A stretch of 64,000 bases of DNA from NCBI GenBank assembly GCA_922989275.2, contig OV277856.1:81735038-81799037 (forward strand), in the 5' to 3' direction. The notes under the pieces were generated by a model. That model had not been told where the DNA came from, did not search any database, and worked only from the letters and a program-made list of their open reading frames with translations. This document shows positions 51,471 through 62,999 of this stretch, piece after piece. Source of the stretch: Gari tellinella. Lineage: Eukaryota > Mollusca > Bivalvia > Cardiida > Psammobiidae. The translations under genes were made by a program, and so were the position numbers. The stretch's first letter is position 1. Every line of letters starts with the position of its first letter.

Positions 51471-52215
51471 GGTCAAAGGTGTAAGCCAAGGTCAAAATGA
51501 CTTAAAAATGGTATATGACACTCTACAACTCCTGAGTAACATTTATGCCAAGTATCAAGTTGAAAGTGAAGGAGTTCAAAGTAAAACTTTTGCATGCCAA
51601 TTTTAAGACCAATTTCAAGGCCAAAGGTCAAGGTCACAGAGATATGAAATTTGTGTCTTGCACATCTACTACTCCTGAGTAACATTTATGCCAAGTATCA
51701 AGTGAATCAGGTTGAAAGTGAAGGAGGAGTACAAAGTACAATATTTTGCCTGCCAATTTCAAGGACAACGGTCAAGGTCACAGAGACCTGAAACGTATGT
51801 CTTGCACATCTACTACACCTGAGTTATATTTATGCCAAGTATCAAATGAATCAGGTTGAAACTGAAGGAGGAGTTGAAAGTACAAGATTTTGCCTGCCAA
51901 TTTTAAGACCAATTTCAAGGCCAAAGGTCAAGGTCACAGAGATTTGAAAATTGTGTCTTGCACATCTACTACTCCCGAGTAACATTTATGCCAAGTATCA
52001 AGAGAATCAGGTTGAAAGTGAAGGAGGGGTTCAAAGTACAAGATTTTGCCTACCAATTTCAAGGCCAAAGGTCAAGGTCAATGTCACAGAGACCTGAAAT
52101 TTGTGTCTTACATATCTACTACTCCTGAATAACATTTATGCCAAGTATCAAGTGAATCAGGTTGAAACTGAAGGAGGAGTTGAAAGTACAAGATTTTGCA
52201 GACAGACCGACCAAC
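51470..52215. repeat. Tandem array, about 150-bp units
   Basis: Five units each with AACATTTATGCCAAGTATCA and AAGGTCAAGGTCACAGAGA, at about 51537, 51680, 51827, 51980 and 52131. Ends in a GACAGACCGACC-type tail, as in other AGGTCAAGGTCA repeats of this window. Confidence 0.85.
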
Positions 52216-52414
52216 CGACAGGCTGATTCCAGTATAATAAGTCTCAATATTTACTGATAATTCAGATAACACTAAGGACCTTTAACCATTACTCTTTAGG
52301 CCTTTTAGATTTTACACATTTAATTTATCCCTCCACTGAAGAAAAATAGCCCCATTTTTATACAGTTATGAATGTATAGTGTAATTGGTTAAAGTCCCCT
52401 TACTTCATGATGTA

Positions 52415-52460
<46 letters not shown>
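52415..52460 (+). repeat. 46-base G homopolymer
   Basis: Uninterrupted G from 52415 to 52460, following GATGTA and preceding AGAAGAGAGA. Confidence 0.97.
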
Positions 52461-52461
<1 letters not shown>

Positions 52462-52869
52462 GAAGAGAGACAAGCACTCAACCAAGAGAACTTTGTAAAA
52501 CTTTTAATACAATTATATTCTGTTGGTACACATCCAGCTTATTTTACAGAAGCTTAAAATCTGTACAAATTATTAATGATGTATTCCTCCATATCCTTCT
52601 ATAATTTGTGTTTAGAAGCAATTCAAAGTAACATGAATTGATTTTAAAAATATACTGCAAAATGACAAACAATGCAAACCCTGATTAGAGAACTAATTCA
52701 GGAGCCCTCAGAGCTGGGTCTTCACTGTTTGCACAGGACATGTCCACTCTTCACGGGTATGCTAATTGTTAATGACAAGTATACTCATCACTAGGATTGA
52801 ATGTTAATGCATGACAAAAATAAAGCATGAAGTTCAAAAGTAGCTTTCTGCAGTACTTTTTCTCTTGCA

Positions 52870-53119
52870 TTAACCCTTTGAACCCTAGTCCCGCATATTG
52901 GCGTCCTTTGCAAACAGTGTACATGTGAATAAATACACTTGTCCTATGCAAACAGTGAAGACCCAGATCAGAGGGCTCCTAGGAGCCCTCTGATCAGGGT
53001 CTTCCCTGTTTGTCATAATGCCAAATATTGACAAAAACAAACCTTAAAAGTCATAAAAAGACTAGACTTGAATGGAAACTGGAATTGTCCATTTAAAGTT
53101 TCAGGGAGGAAAGAGTTAA
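52870..53119 (+). mobile_element. Family B MITE with TTAA ends
   Basis: TTAACCCTTTGAACCCTAGT to GGGAGGAAAGAGTTAA, near-identical in layout to 7758-7999. Hairpin core AAACAGTGAAGACCCAGATC around GGGCTCCTAGGAGCCC. Confidence 0.88.
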
Positions 53120-53549
53120 GGAGCTACCTATCTTAACTTATTAATGCCTTGTGACATGCAATGTGTCATTTACAAACTGTGTACTAGTGTGAATAGTACA
53201 ACTGTCCTATGCAAACAGTGTATAACCAGAGGGCTCCTAGAGGAGTCTTCTGATCAATGTCTGCATGTTTGTCCTTGTCTTATTTTTTTACTAATATATT
53301 GTTACAAGTGCCACATGCCACCCTAAATCGCTCACCTGGTACCGATGTTTACGGTCATGGTTACATCAAATTGGGAAAGTGGTTTTGGAAAAAGATTCAT
53401 AAATAAAATCAATTACTATGGAACAAATTTACTTTACTTTTATAAATATTTGACACATTACCTTATAAAACTGCCTGTTTATGCCTTTACAGTTCTACAT
53501 AACAAACTCCTATTTATGTTTTTACCCTGTCCTACTAAAGAGCGATATA

Positions 53550-53731
53550 CGGTAAAACCTCTGTATCACGACCACAAATTGTGTAACTTATAACGTGTTT
53601 ACCACAGGTGGCTGCTTAAAAAAGGAAACAGTAAAACAGAAAGCTGTTTTACTGTCACATTGGTTTAAGATGTGACCTGTATTTCAAGCAATCAATATTT
53701 TTATTTTAGTGGTCAAAATAGAGGCTTACTG
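53550..53731 (+). mobile_element. Family E MITE
   Basis: GGTAAAACCTCTGTATCACG at the left, AATAGAGGCTTACTG at the right; the central hairpin is shortened (ACAGTAAAACAGAAAGC and AGCTGTTTTACTGT). Confidence 0.75.
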
Positions 53732-53805
53732 TATACTGTATTTTATTTTTCCTATATCCTGACAGATGGTTTCAACAGGAATTTTGAAATTTAATTTCAA
53801 AACAA

Positions 53806-54043
53806 GTTTAGCTTCACCCATTATCCCATAAGTAGGCTTGAAATGTATTCCTCCAAAAAAATAGTTCAACTTTATACAGTCATGAACATGTAAAGTAAGA
53901 AATAGTTTCCAGATACTAGCAAATTGTAGCTGACAGTAAAGCAGAATGCGCCTTTAGACACATTCTGCATTACTTTTAGACCAATATTCACCTACATGGT
54001 ATTTCCAAAGCTAGATATAGGCTATGGGTAAATGGGTTAATAA
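53806..54043 (-). mobile_element. Family A MITE, diverged
   Basis: CCCATTATCCCATAAGTAGG to CTATGGGTAAATGGGTTAA; internal arms AAAGCAGAATGCG / CGCATTCTGC are partly lost. Confidence 0.65.
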
Positions 54044-54049
54044 CCCTTG

Positions 54050-55240
54050 ACACAAGAATCCAACATTTGGGATCCTGATCAGTCTGATCTGGATCCAAAC
54101 TGCTTGCTAATATTACTTTTTCATGAAATGTCCATTTGCAAATATTCAATTTAGAAGGTCTGTTCTTCTGGATTACATACTGTAAAATCCCTCTAATATG
54201 ACATTTTAATCAGTTGAAAGACAGGTGACAGTTTAAAGCATGGTGAAAGCAAAACAGAAACTCCTAAATAGAACTGTAAATAATCCTTTTTCTTAAATAG
54301 GGCATTTACCCCAGTAGTTTTAAGGTAATTGCTTTTTTCGGGGTTTTTTATTGAGTGAAAATATTTCTTTACCCCACTGATATTTAGTTAATTGCTAAAA
54401 AAGCAACTCATGATGATTTTCTGAACTCTTTCCATTATAGATTGTTTAAGTGTTTATGACAGTTTGAAAGAAAAAGCAGAATTCTCTTTGGTAGCATTCT
54501 GCTTAACTTTCAATCTTCTTGAAGCAATCCCCAGCTTAATCTATGACGATTAAACTACTGCTTGGCACCTAGACACAGAACTGGATCTTCTCGTGTTTTT
54601 TTAATTCAATAAGGTTCGCGTTTCTTTTGAGTATTATTGGGAGGGAAAAATCGGTCTAAAACTTTGTCTAAAACTTCGTCTAAAATTTGCTTTACTGTTC
54701 AATCAGTTTCGCTACGCAACAAAATGTATTTCAAAAGATGGTCAACAAGAGAACTACAAATTTTCACACTATTTTTCACCAAGGAAGAGGTGTAGCTAAA
54801 ATGTATTTATTTTCGCAGACCTCATTACATCATGAAAACCGAAAGCGGAAACCGAATTTGTTATGAAAGAGTGGTTTACAATTATTCCAAGAAGAGCCAA
54901 AATAGATGGGAGCATGTGTGTCACCTGCCAGCAAGCATCAGTATAAAATTCTCTTTCCATAAAAGAAATTTCATTTAAAAATCTTCAGTAAAACAAGAAA
55001 TCTCCATGAAAAGAAAATGTTGAAAAGGGGAATAACTCTCACATTATTGATACAAGTGTTATGACCCATGTGCAATACACTTCCACTTGTAAAGCTCTTT
55101 CCATAAATGAAGTTATATCTTAAAAGCTTCAGTAGAACAGGAGTTATGAGGCGTGACACAAAAAGCTTGACAGACAGACATACTCCAGAAAAGTGATCCC
55201 TAAATGCTAAATGTCACCTCTGCCTACAGCAGGTGACACA
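54050..55240. other. Non-coding stretch
   Basis: A degraded family D palindrome at 54065-54110, a partial family E copy at 54179-54270, a hairpin at 54445-54525, and otherwise unique AT-rich sequence with a dispersed-repeat tail near 55160. No gene seen. Confidence 0.5.
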
Positions 55241-55242
55241 AA

Positions 55243-55632
55243 ACAAGAGGGCCATGGCCCACAAGTCGCTCACCTGAGAACATTGTACCTAAGCTGACTG
55301 GGCAAGATGTTATTGTGATATATATAGCTATAAAAAGATTTTTAAAGGTTTTCCTATATAAGTCTATATAAAACAGATAAGCCCTGGGGCAGGGCCAAGT
55401 TTGATCAAGGGGTTATAATTTGAACAATCTTGGTAGAGGACCATAAGGCAAAGCTACATGTCAAATATTAATCGTCTAGGCCATACAGTTTCAGAGAAGA
55501 TTTTTAAAAGTTTTCCTTTTCTTAGGAGATGTTGTTTGAAAATGTGGCCGGACGACGGATGCAAGATGCCGGACGACGGACAAATTGCGGTCACAATAGC
55601 TCATCCTGAGCTTTGGCTCAGGTGAGCTAAAA
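55243..55632. repeat. Dispersed repeat with GCTCACCTGAG ends
   Basis: AAGAGGGCCATGGCCCACAA and CGCTCACCTGAG at the left; GCTTTGGCTCAGGTGAGCTA at the right, with CCGGACGACGGA before it. A second, 5'-complete copy starts at about 58297. This layout is common in bivalve genomes (remembered knowledge). Confidence 0.75.
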
Positions 55633-56342
55633 AGGAGAAAAACAGACTGCCAATGTTCTTATATGCAGTGCGATAAGCTGCAACAGCAGTGATAATAGTA
55701 AGATTTTATACCAGTCTAACAATAATAAGAAGCAATAACGTGCACTGACCTTAGTGACCCATGACTGTCTGTTTACAGGAAGAAAAAGCCAAGTAATACT
55801 CAAAAGCTTATCAACAGCTCTGCTTCTAAAGGAGCTTTCAGTTTTACTTTAGCCTTGCTTTAAGCAACCATCTGCATCAAACATATATCAATGCACATAA
55901 TTCTGTGGTGGTAATAGAGCAGTTTTGCTGCAAATACTGCTCTCACAAGCATGAACCCAATATTTGATCAGGATCCATGTCGAAGACTCTCCTAAATTTT
56001 CGAAATTGTATTGACAGAAGGTGTGTCCTTCAGGCATAACAATGTAGATCCAAATCACCGATGGAATATGGTATCAGATCATTTTATAGCTGCAATTATG
56101 GCAGTGGCAGACTAATGCTAACTCAAATTAAATACAGTCAGAAAGATGTTCTTCTTTCCAGTTTTAACAAAAATAAACACTCCAGTACTGGAGCATAATG
56201 TTGTACTATCATATAACATTACAATGACATCTGTATTGAATATGATAATGAATTTTCATGCGAGTATTTTCTATAAGAACATGTGACAGGCATCCTGAGG
56301 CCGTTGTATGTAGGAATAGGTAAATGCATTGTTAGGTACATA

Positions 56343-57067
56343 CAGTAAAACTTCTCTATTACAACCACAAACAAGATCTATGTCATTGACTAGTGCCCCG
56401 AGGTGAAATGTATTAATTTGGATGTAAAATAAAACCATACAGCAGGTATGGTAATAATGGTACTACTTGCTGTTGTTGTGATGAACAAGCTTTTTCTAAA
56501 TTTAAACTAGAGTTATGGCCAATGTTGAATAAACTCTATTTGACCTCTAAATGACCTAGACCTTTGGCTGACTTGACCAAACTTGTACCGAGTTCAAGAA
56601 CTTCTTGAGTTGAGTACACATGCCAAATATGAAGTCTGTATCACATGTAGTTCCGAAGTTATGGCCAATGGTAAATTCCTCCTATTTTACCTCTAAAGGA
56701 CCTTGACCTTTATCGGACATTACACAAGTTGTACTAAGCTCAAGTGCTTCTGGAAGTGAGTATGCATACCAAATATAAAGTCTCTCTCTTATGTAGTTCA
56801 AAAGTTATGGCCATGGTTAAAGTTGTGGACAGACACGCAAACAAACAGACCAAAAACAATATGCCCTAGACTGGGCCATCAGGGGGCATAAAACATTGTG
56901 TTAATTATTAGGTGTTTACTACTGGTGACTGCTTAAACAAGGTGACCGTAAAACAGAAAGCTCTTTTGGAAGCTTTCTGTTGTACTGTCACCTTGTTTTA
57001 AGCTGTCACCTGTCTTTTATACAATTAATTAGCCTTCTTTTAGTGGTCGTAATAGAGAGGTTTTCCT
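56343..57067 (+). mobile_element. Family E MITE split by a dispersed repeat
   Basis: Left end ACAGTAAAACTTCTCTATTA at 56343 to GTCATTGAC; right part from about 56890 with the full hairpin and GTAATAGAGAGGTTTTCC. The inserted 0.5 kb contains TTTGACCTCTAAATGACC units and ends GGGGGCATAAAACA. Confidence 0.75.
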
Positions 57068-57424
57068 ATAGATGTGGAGGAAAGTCAAACTCTCCTCAGT
57101 CTAAGCATCTTTCCTTTATCCCTCATAATATTGTGTAATCTCTCTATTCACAAAGCAAACACTCTGATCCCTCACATCCTTTGGCAGTGTCATAATACAA
57201 CACTTTATCCCAGTCTCTCAAAGAGTTCTTCAATTTCCTTGGCAAGGTTTCAATCTTCTGGGTGTACCACCTGAAAAATCAGACCCTTGTTTCTCTCAAC
57301 ACCTGATAAATATGACACATTTTGCCCCCATCATCTCCTGGCCATAGTACAGCCACAGCTGATCCTGTACCTTGTCCACACAATAACGATCAAAGTCCAG
57401 CCTCTCATTCTTTGCTAAGGGATG
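57060..57424 (-). other. Sequence past the BRE1-like RING, unrecognised
   Basis: The frame continues [20 protein letters not shown]... to a TGA, and another minus-strand frame at about 57160-57280 reads IETLPRKLKNSLRDWDKVLY with GCEGSECLLC. These look once-coding but I cannot assign them. They may belong to a different gene or an old retroelement. Confidence 0.4.
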
Positions 57425-57595
57425 GAAAAGTCTATGATGGTCGAATGCACCGAAACCAGCATTACATTTTGGACATTTACACTGGTATGTTTCATATCGA
57501 GTCTTTAGACACTCCGACCAGAACACATGGACACATTTGGATTTCTATTGAGTTTGAGTTGTATTGACTCTACATGCGGGACAGGTCAATTGTTC
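57425..57595 (-). pseudogene. BRE1-like RING exon, inactivated
   Basis: EQLTCPACRVNTTQTQ, then TAG, then [19 protein letters not shown] and [17 protein letters not shown]. The spacing is that of the BRE1 RING. The Cys expected in the H-x-x-C position is Trp. The open frame continues about 40 codons past the usual C-terminus. Confidence 0.9.
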
Positions 57596-57654
57596 CTGTG
57601 AATACAAAATAAATAAAATAAGTCCACATTTCCAATTAAATCATTCAATGCCTG

Positions 57655-57862
57655 TAGACCCATTACTCCATAAATATGTTTTTTACCCCTCGAAATTGTT
57701 TCTACAGCTTGAAAGTAGTCCCAACTTAGGATGTCCTGAAGATGAACATAGAAGGAATGTTCACTGTCTTAAAAATGGTAGCATTCTGCATTACTTCGGA
57801 CCTGCTTTAAGTGGTCTCCTGCCTTCAGAACTAGAAACAGGCTATGGAGTAAAGGGTTATAT
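57655..57862 (-). mobile_element. Family A MITE between pseudogene exons
   Basis: CCCATTACTCCATAAATATG to GCTATGGAGTAAAGGGTTA; internal hairpin diverged. Confidence 0.7.
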
Positions 57863-57904
57863 CAACTTACCAACTGTGTCAGTTACGTTTATGGTATGGA
57901 TACA

Positions 57905-58070
57905 TTATTTCAGGGCTCCTGATAAGGGGACTACTTAAAAAAAAGATTTGTTTATGTCAACACCAAATTCTGTGGTATGACTACAGTAGTACTTGATAGA
58001 CTTGTCTCTTTGAGACAATTCTAATGAGAATTAAGGAAATGGAATTTGGTGCAGATCGAGGAGAAAAAAT
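57905..58070. mobile_element. Family F MITE, diverged
   Basis: CAGGGCTCCTGATAAGGGGA at the left, then TGTGGTATGACTAC and TTTGAGACAATTCTAATGAG; the right end merges into unique sequence. Confidence 0.6.
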
Positions 58071-58135
58071 TGGAAATGGTTATTGTAATTCCTTTTATTT
58101 AACCAATTGCTCCATAAATACACATTTACATTTAC

Positions 58136-58236
58136 CTTATATTCTTGTATCTCGGCCATCGAGATGCCATCTGCAACTCCAGCAATTTCTATCTTTTAGT
58201 TCTCTCAAGCTTTAAGTTCAGTTTGGCAATTTCTTC
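58136..58236 (-). pseudogene. BRE1-like exon before the RING, one-base deletion
   Basis: EEIAKLNLKLERTKR, then a stop in frame; shifting by one base gives EIAGVADGISMAEIQEYK up to GTAAAT. At 101 bp it is exactly one base short of a phase-0 exon of 34 codons. Confidence 0.85.
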
Positions 58237-58289
58237 CTGCAAATACAATTGATAACAATTTTATTTTATAACATTTTAAAGACAGAACT

Positions 58290-58790
58290 TGCAAACAAAA
58301 GGGCCAGAATGGCCCTTAATAGCTCACCTGATCGCGGAGGCATTAAGACTGGTCAAGTGATTTCAGTGGAGAATAATATGATTTTACTATGTAAAACGGT
58401 GACCCCACAGGGGCTGGGATATTTTTTCACCCAAGGGCAAATCTTGAACAACATTCATTTAGGACCTGTAGATGATACTATGTATCAAATATCTAAACTC
58501 CTGCCCTTGTGACTTTGGCTAGAAGATGTTTGAAGATTTCACTATATAACTCTATGTAAAATTGTGAACACATTCCCCCTCCCCCAAAAAAAATCTGGAT
58601 AGAGGACCCAAGGGACAAAATTTGAACATTGTCATATATATTGTCATTAGAGGACCTATCGATGATGCGATGTGTTAAATATGTAAGTCCTGGCCCTTGT
58701 GGTTTTTGACAAGAAGATTTTTTTTTTTAAATTCCGATTTCTTTCACTTTGGTTGCTATAGCTTCCAGAGTTCTGCATTGTTTCAAATTC
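58290..58790. repeat. Dispersed repeat, second copy of the 55.2-kb type
   Basis: AAAGGGCCAGAATGGCCCTT and AGCTCACCTGATCG at the left, then two degenerate internal units with AGAGGACC and GATGATGCGATGTGTTAA-like segments. The right end is missing. Confidence 0.6.
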
Positions 58791-58799
58791 TTTGAACAA

Positions 58800-60272
58800 C
58801 TTTGAAACAGCTAGACCCAAGGAACATTCCTAGCATGTTTCTAGTATTGATGCCAGGTGACAGCTTAAAGCAGGTTGAAGGTAAAGTAGTACTGTATGCA
58901 CCTTAAGAAGCACCCTTGCTTTACTTACAATCTGCTTTAAGCTACCATTTGCTAGACAGACTGGATGTCCAGTCAAAGAGCCGTAGACTCTCTTCCCTGC
59001 ATCCCTAGATATGAACCATTTAAAGAATGTTGAAAGTAAAATAGGAAGATCCCAAAAGAGCATTCTGCTTAACTTTCAGTCTGCTCCAAGTTAACGTTTG
59101 CTGGATGGACTGGATGTCAAGTTAAAGAGCCATATAATTGTTGAAAGTAAAGCAGATAGCTCAAATAACAGATCTCTGCTTTACTTTTAGCTTGCTTTAA
59201 CCCATTACCTCATATATATACCTTGTTCAAAAATTAAATATACTTGATGAATAAGTTTGCAAATATAATTGCAAAATGCATGTGTGATATATCATTTTAA
59301 ATAGCAATAACTTGTCTACAAGATGTATAATGCAGGGCAAGATCATATAGCTCAATAAGTCACAACATGAATCTAAACAACCCCAACTAGAGGACACTGG
59401 ACTGTGTACTGTTGCAGCAATTTTCTGAAAAAAGTTTGATACTATAACTATTATTGCAGCTTTATTATTTTAAATAAGTTTATGAAACTTTCTGTCAAAA
59501 ATATAATACTACATGTTTTATGCAAACACTACACAATTAAATATGTTATATACAAAATATAGCTAATACTAAACACTTACTTGAAATATCATAAAAGAAA
59601 TAATCTACTGTTATGCACAAACTCATTTTTTATATTAAACCAGGCTATAACTGAAGCCATTGATGTAGGATTTTATGCTTTAAAATCAAAATGTAGATAT
59701 ACTGATTTAGAAATTTTTCATAGCTTTCAAAAGCATGCCTACTTTTGTCAATAGCAAAAAGGAGAAATGTTTATTTTGAAAATTTGAGATTTTTGACAGT
59801 TAAACCTTTCAATTGAAATGAAATTTAATTTATGTTAAAATTCAGACATAAACTGATATATTCAAAAATAAGTTTTACAAATTTTACTTTTTAGGAAGTT
59901 CTTATATCATTATGTCTGAAAAATGCCATGTTCCAGTGTCCTCGAGGAGGGGTCATTTAGGTTCATGTTGTTACCTATCGATTTGAGTGATCTTATCATG
60001 CATTATACCATGGTGTAGGCATTGAAATCTCCTTTAAAATGATATATCCCACATTTAGCACTAAATGTATGGAAGTTATGGATCAAGTATCATTACTTTT
60101 TGAACCACCCTAATACAGTAATAAATATGCATCATAAGAAGTGGTTCAATAATATATCCTAGCAGAAATTTTCTTAAACCATCTTCAGGCGCATTCTTCT
60201 TTACTTTCAACCTGCTTTAAGTAGTCACCTTTTCAAAACTAGAAACATTGAGCTATTGGTTAATGGGTTAAG
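58800..60272. repeat. Family A fragments and AT-rich sequence
   Basis: Family A pieces at about 58830-58950, 59010-59095, 59135-59205 (hairpins only) and 60115-60272. The stretch 59220-60110 is AT-rich without recognisable elements. Confidence 0.5.
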
Positions 60273-60373
60273 CAATTCCTCATCTTAAACACTGATAAAA
60301 AGCTCAGAGAGAGAATGGCTTAGTGCTGAATTAACTGTACCTTCATTTGCAATCTTTGGGACATAAAACAACA

Positions 60374-60560
60374 GGGCTTGGATCCAGATAAGAGAGAGTA
60401 AAGCAATGTTTTCAACATTTTCTCCTTCATGTCTGGCACTTAACTCTATTGTGTGACTACTCATTATAATTGTCTCGGAGTGGCAATTCTAATAAGTAGT
60501 CACACCATAAGGTTTGGTGCAGACATAAAGATTTTAATTTTTGAAATACTCTCCAAGACA
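60374..60560. mobile_element. Family F MITE
   Basis: AGGGCTTGGATCCAGATAAG at the left; palindrome GTGTGACTACTCATTATAAT / ATTCTAATAAGTAGTCACAC; right end degenerate. Confidence 0.7.
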
Positions 60561-60841
60561 ATTGGAGCCTAAGCAGTTGTGTTTCATATCAATGGATGCC
60601 ACAGTCCTTATAAAAACATTAAACTACAGGCAAACCTCTATATCTCAAGCTCGCTTACAAGTCAAAAATACCTCTACTTTCAAAGTTAAAATGTGGTTCT
60701 GTCTGGTGACTGGCTATGTGGCATTTTAACTTTAAAATATTGGTATGTTTGACTAAAGCTAGATTTAAAGAATGAAATTCAACTGAAGCAATAATGGTTA
60801 GTTCGACGCCAGCAATCTAGAGATATGGAAGAATCTGTAAT

Positions 60842-61047
60842 ACTAAAAAGCCTCTCTATTACGACCACTAAATAGAAGGCTAATTGATTGTATAAAAGAC
60901 AGGTAACAGCTTAAAGCATGGTGACAGTAAAACAGAGAGCTCTTATAGGAGCTTTCTGTTTTACTGCCACCTTGTTTTAAGCAGTCACCAGTCCTAACAC
61001 ATAATAACTTACATAATTAAGTGGTTGTAATAGACAGGTTTTATTGT
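60842..61047 (+). mobile_element. Family E MITE
   Basis: CCTCTCTATTACGACCACTA at the left, GTTGTAATAGACAGGTTTTA at the right; full central hairpin around AGAGCTCTTATAGGAGCTTT. It ends about 20 bp from a pseudogene exon. Confidence 0.8.
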
Positions 61048-61067
61048 ACTATACTGTGTAGACTTAC

Positions 61068-61237
61068 TTGAGTTCTTTCTCTTGGTAAGGCTATTGTTAT
61101 GCACTTTTCTCTCTTTCTTCTCAAGCTTCCTGACCACCAGTATCTGCCTCCACTTGTGCATATATTGTGCCTACCTGCTCAGATAACATCTCCTTCTCCT
61201 CACGCAACAATTTCTGGATCTGATTGGCTTGTATACA
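61068..61237 (-). pseudogene. BRE1-like coiled-coil exon with frameshifts
   Basis: Starts CIQANQIQKLLREEKEMLSE and QVGTIYAQVEA; a two-base loss then shifts LVVRKLEKKE to another frame, and a further shift is needed to read QEKEL before the GTAAGT donor. Confidence 0.85.
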
Positions 61238-61468
61238 CTGCAAACAAAATTCACAAAATAGGCACCAATTGGACATTAACTTATTATTCCATAGCCTTGG
61301 ATTTTTTTTCTGATGATAGGTGACCACTTAAAGCAGGTTGAAAGTAAAGCAAAATACCCCTTCAGGTACCATGATCTACTTTACTTTCAGCATGCTTTCA
61401 TCTACCATATGCTAGGATAAGGAAATATTTCTTATGTTCTATATCCATGACTGTATAACTTGTATATA

Positions 61469-61640
61469 CAGTAACACCTCTCTATTACAACCAAACGGAC
61501 CAATACATCATGGTCATTGATAGGTTCTTATGACAGGTGGCTGCTTAAAGCGAGGTGGCAGTAAAACAAAATACTCCTTTAGTCTTTTAAACAATCAATT
61601 AGCATTCATTAAATTGTTGCAATATAGAGAGGTTACACTG
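61469..61640 (+). mobile_element. Family E MITE, one core arm deleted
   Basis: CAGTAACACCTCTCTATTAC to AATATAGAGAGGTTACACTG with TA flanks; only the left hairpin arm remains. Confidence 0.78.
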
Positions 61641-61869
61641 TATTTTGTTTTCTCTACAGGAATAAATCTAAAGCACCAAAAGGGATATTTATGGAGTACT
61701 GAATTACTTTTAGCTGGTCAAACATATGTTAAGTGACCCCTCAAAGACAATAAAATGAGAGGCTTATAAGAATGTTTACGGTTAATACAGGAAAAATTTA
61801 ATGCAGAAAGCTCCAAATCACTTGGCATCTTGTCTGGCTCCAATCTGTTTGTAATAGACTGTTTATATA

Positions 61870-62123
61870 TTGACTCATTGAGCCCTAGCAAAGCATATAT
61901 GCGTCCTTTACCAAATGTGTACCTGTGAAGAGTACACTTGTCCTATGCAAACAGTGAAGTCCCTGATCAGAGGGATCCTGCAGGAGCCCTCTGATCAAAG
62001 ACTTCACTGCTTGTCATTTTGCAATTTACTACAAAAAAAACAACCCTAAAAAGTCTAAAGTAGACCAGCCTTTATTGCAAAGTGGAATTGTCCATTGAAA
62101 GTTTCAGGGGATAATGAGTTAAG
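61870..62123 (+). mobile_element. Family B MITE
   Basis: TTGAGCCCTAGCAAAGCATA to GTTTCAGGGGATAATGAGTTAA; hairpin AAACAGTGAAGTCCCTGATC around GGGATCCTGCAGGAGCCC. Confidence 0.75.
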
Positions 62124-62349
62124 TATATAAAGTCATTAAAGTGCAAACACATTAATTGCAGAACAATTTCATTATCTGCTAATAATCCTACACTGCAGCA
62201 CTGTACACAAGTGCATTTCTTACAAAAGTTTATAGGCAAGCCACATATCAATACAATGAAGCTTCATTGCAGATAGTGACCTTGTCATTACCTGTACGCT
62301 ACATGGTATTCGTGTTAAAGATATATACACTGTGCTTAACTTTACTCAC

Positions 62350-62478
62350 ATCAGACATCAGTTTGAATTTGGCATCATCTTTCTCTCTGAGCAGCTGTAA
62401 CAGCCTGGTATTCTGTTCCTGCATGTTCCCAATGATCTGTCCCATGGCATCCATCTCACTCAGCAACACATTCTCTTT
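62350..62478 (-). pseudogene. BRE1-like coiled-coil exon (intact frame)
   Basis: 43 codons in phase 0: [20 protein letters not shown] and [15 protein letters not shown], strongly matching BRE1 proteins. Acceptor CTACAG, donor GTGAGT. Listed with the pseudogene because the downstream exons are broken. Confidence 0.85.
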
Positions 62479-62509
62479 CTGTAGTCAGGTAAAATTATAA
62501 GTACATGTA

Positions 62510-62705
62510 CAGTCAAATTGTGTTATCTTCAGTTTGCCTTAATTTAACATTTCCTTAATAAGTTAATTCCAGAAATGATTTTCATTATTTTGGCCTCGTT
62601 TAAGTTAAACATATCCTTATTTCAAAGTTAAAATGTGGCTTAGCCACGTTTAAATTTTAATTAGGATATGTTTGACTTAAACCAGATAGAGATATTGAAG
62701 TTTGA
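62510..62705. mobile_element. Fold-back MITE related to 1902-2088
   Basis: TTAAGTTAAACATATCC and TTTCAAAGTTAAAATGTGG face GCCACGTTTAAATTTTAA and GGATATGTTTGACTTAA. Confidence 0.7.
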
Positions 62706-62999
62706 CTTTAATTTACAGGAGTAGTTTACAGGATAAGGCCATGTAAGCTTTAAAGAAACAAAACAAAACAATGTCTCTGAAAACCAAACCAATTTTTCTG
62801 TCTCCAAACATATATTCTTCTGCTTACTGCTTAGGCCAAATGAAAAAATACCTGTGTTTCCGGTAACCTGACTGACCCTAATTTTTCCCTCTGACCCACA
62901 CAGAGCCCAACACTCAACTGTGAAAGTCAATAGAGCCTTAAATCATTACCCTTAAATACACATGTTTATGTCTTTGATTTATTCCTCCATTAATGATTA

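Larger units (their letters stand above)
57425..62478 (-). pseudogene. RNF20/RNF40 (BRE1) E3 ligase pseudogene, 3' exons, introns retained
   Basis: Four exon-like pieces keep family order: 62478-62350 (coiled coil, intact), 61237-61068 (coiled coil, frameshifted), 58236-58136 (one base short) and 57595-57425 (RING). BRE1 enzymes monoubiquitinate histone H2B in the nucleus. Splice sites survive (CAG acceptors; GTGAGT, GTAAGT, GTAAAT donors), so this is a duplicated rather than a retrotransposed copy. Lesions are at least two frameshifts in the second piece, a single-base deletion in the third, TAG in the RING at 57547-57545, and a zinc-ligand Cys replaced by Trp. About 70 residues of coiled coil expected between 61.1 and 58.2 kb were not found, and the 5' exons are outside the window. 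Assembly indels could explain the frameshifts, but not all the RING substitutions. Confidence 0.85.

Noticed and set aside
57296..57526. Intact 76-residue RING protein
   Set aside because: The frame starts after the in-frame stop inside the RING exon and lacks the first zinc-binding Cys pair, so it is the tail of the BRE1-like pseudogene.
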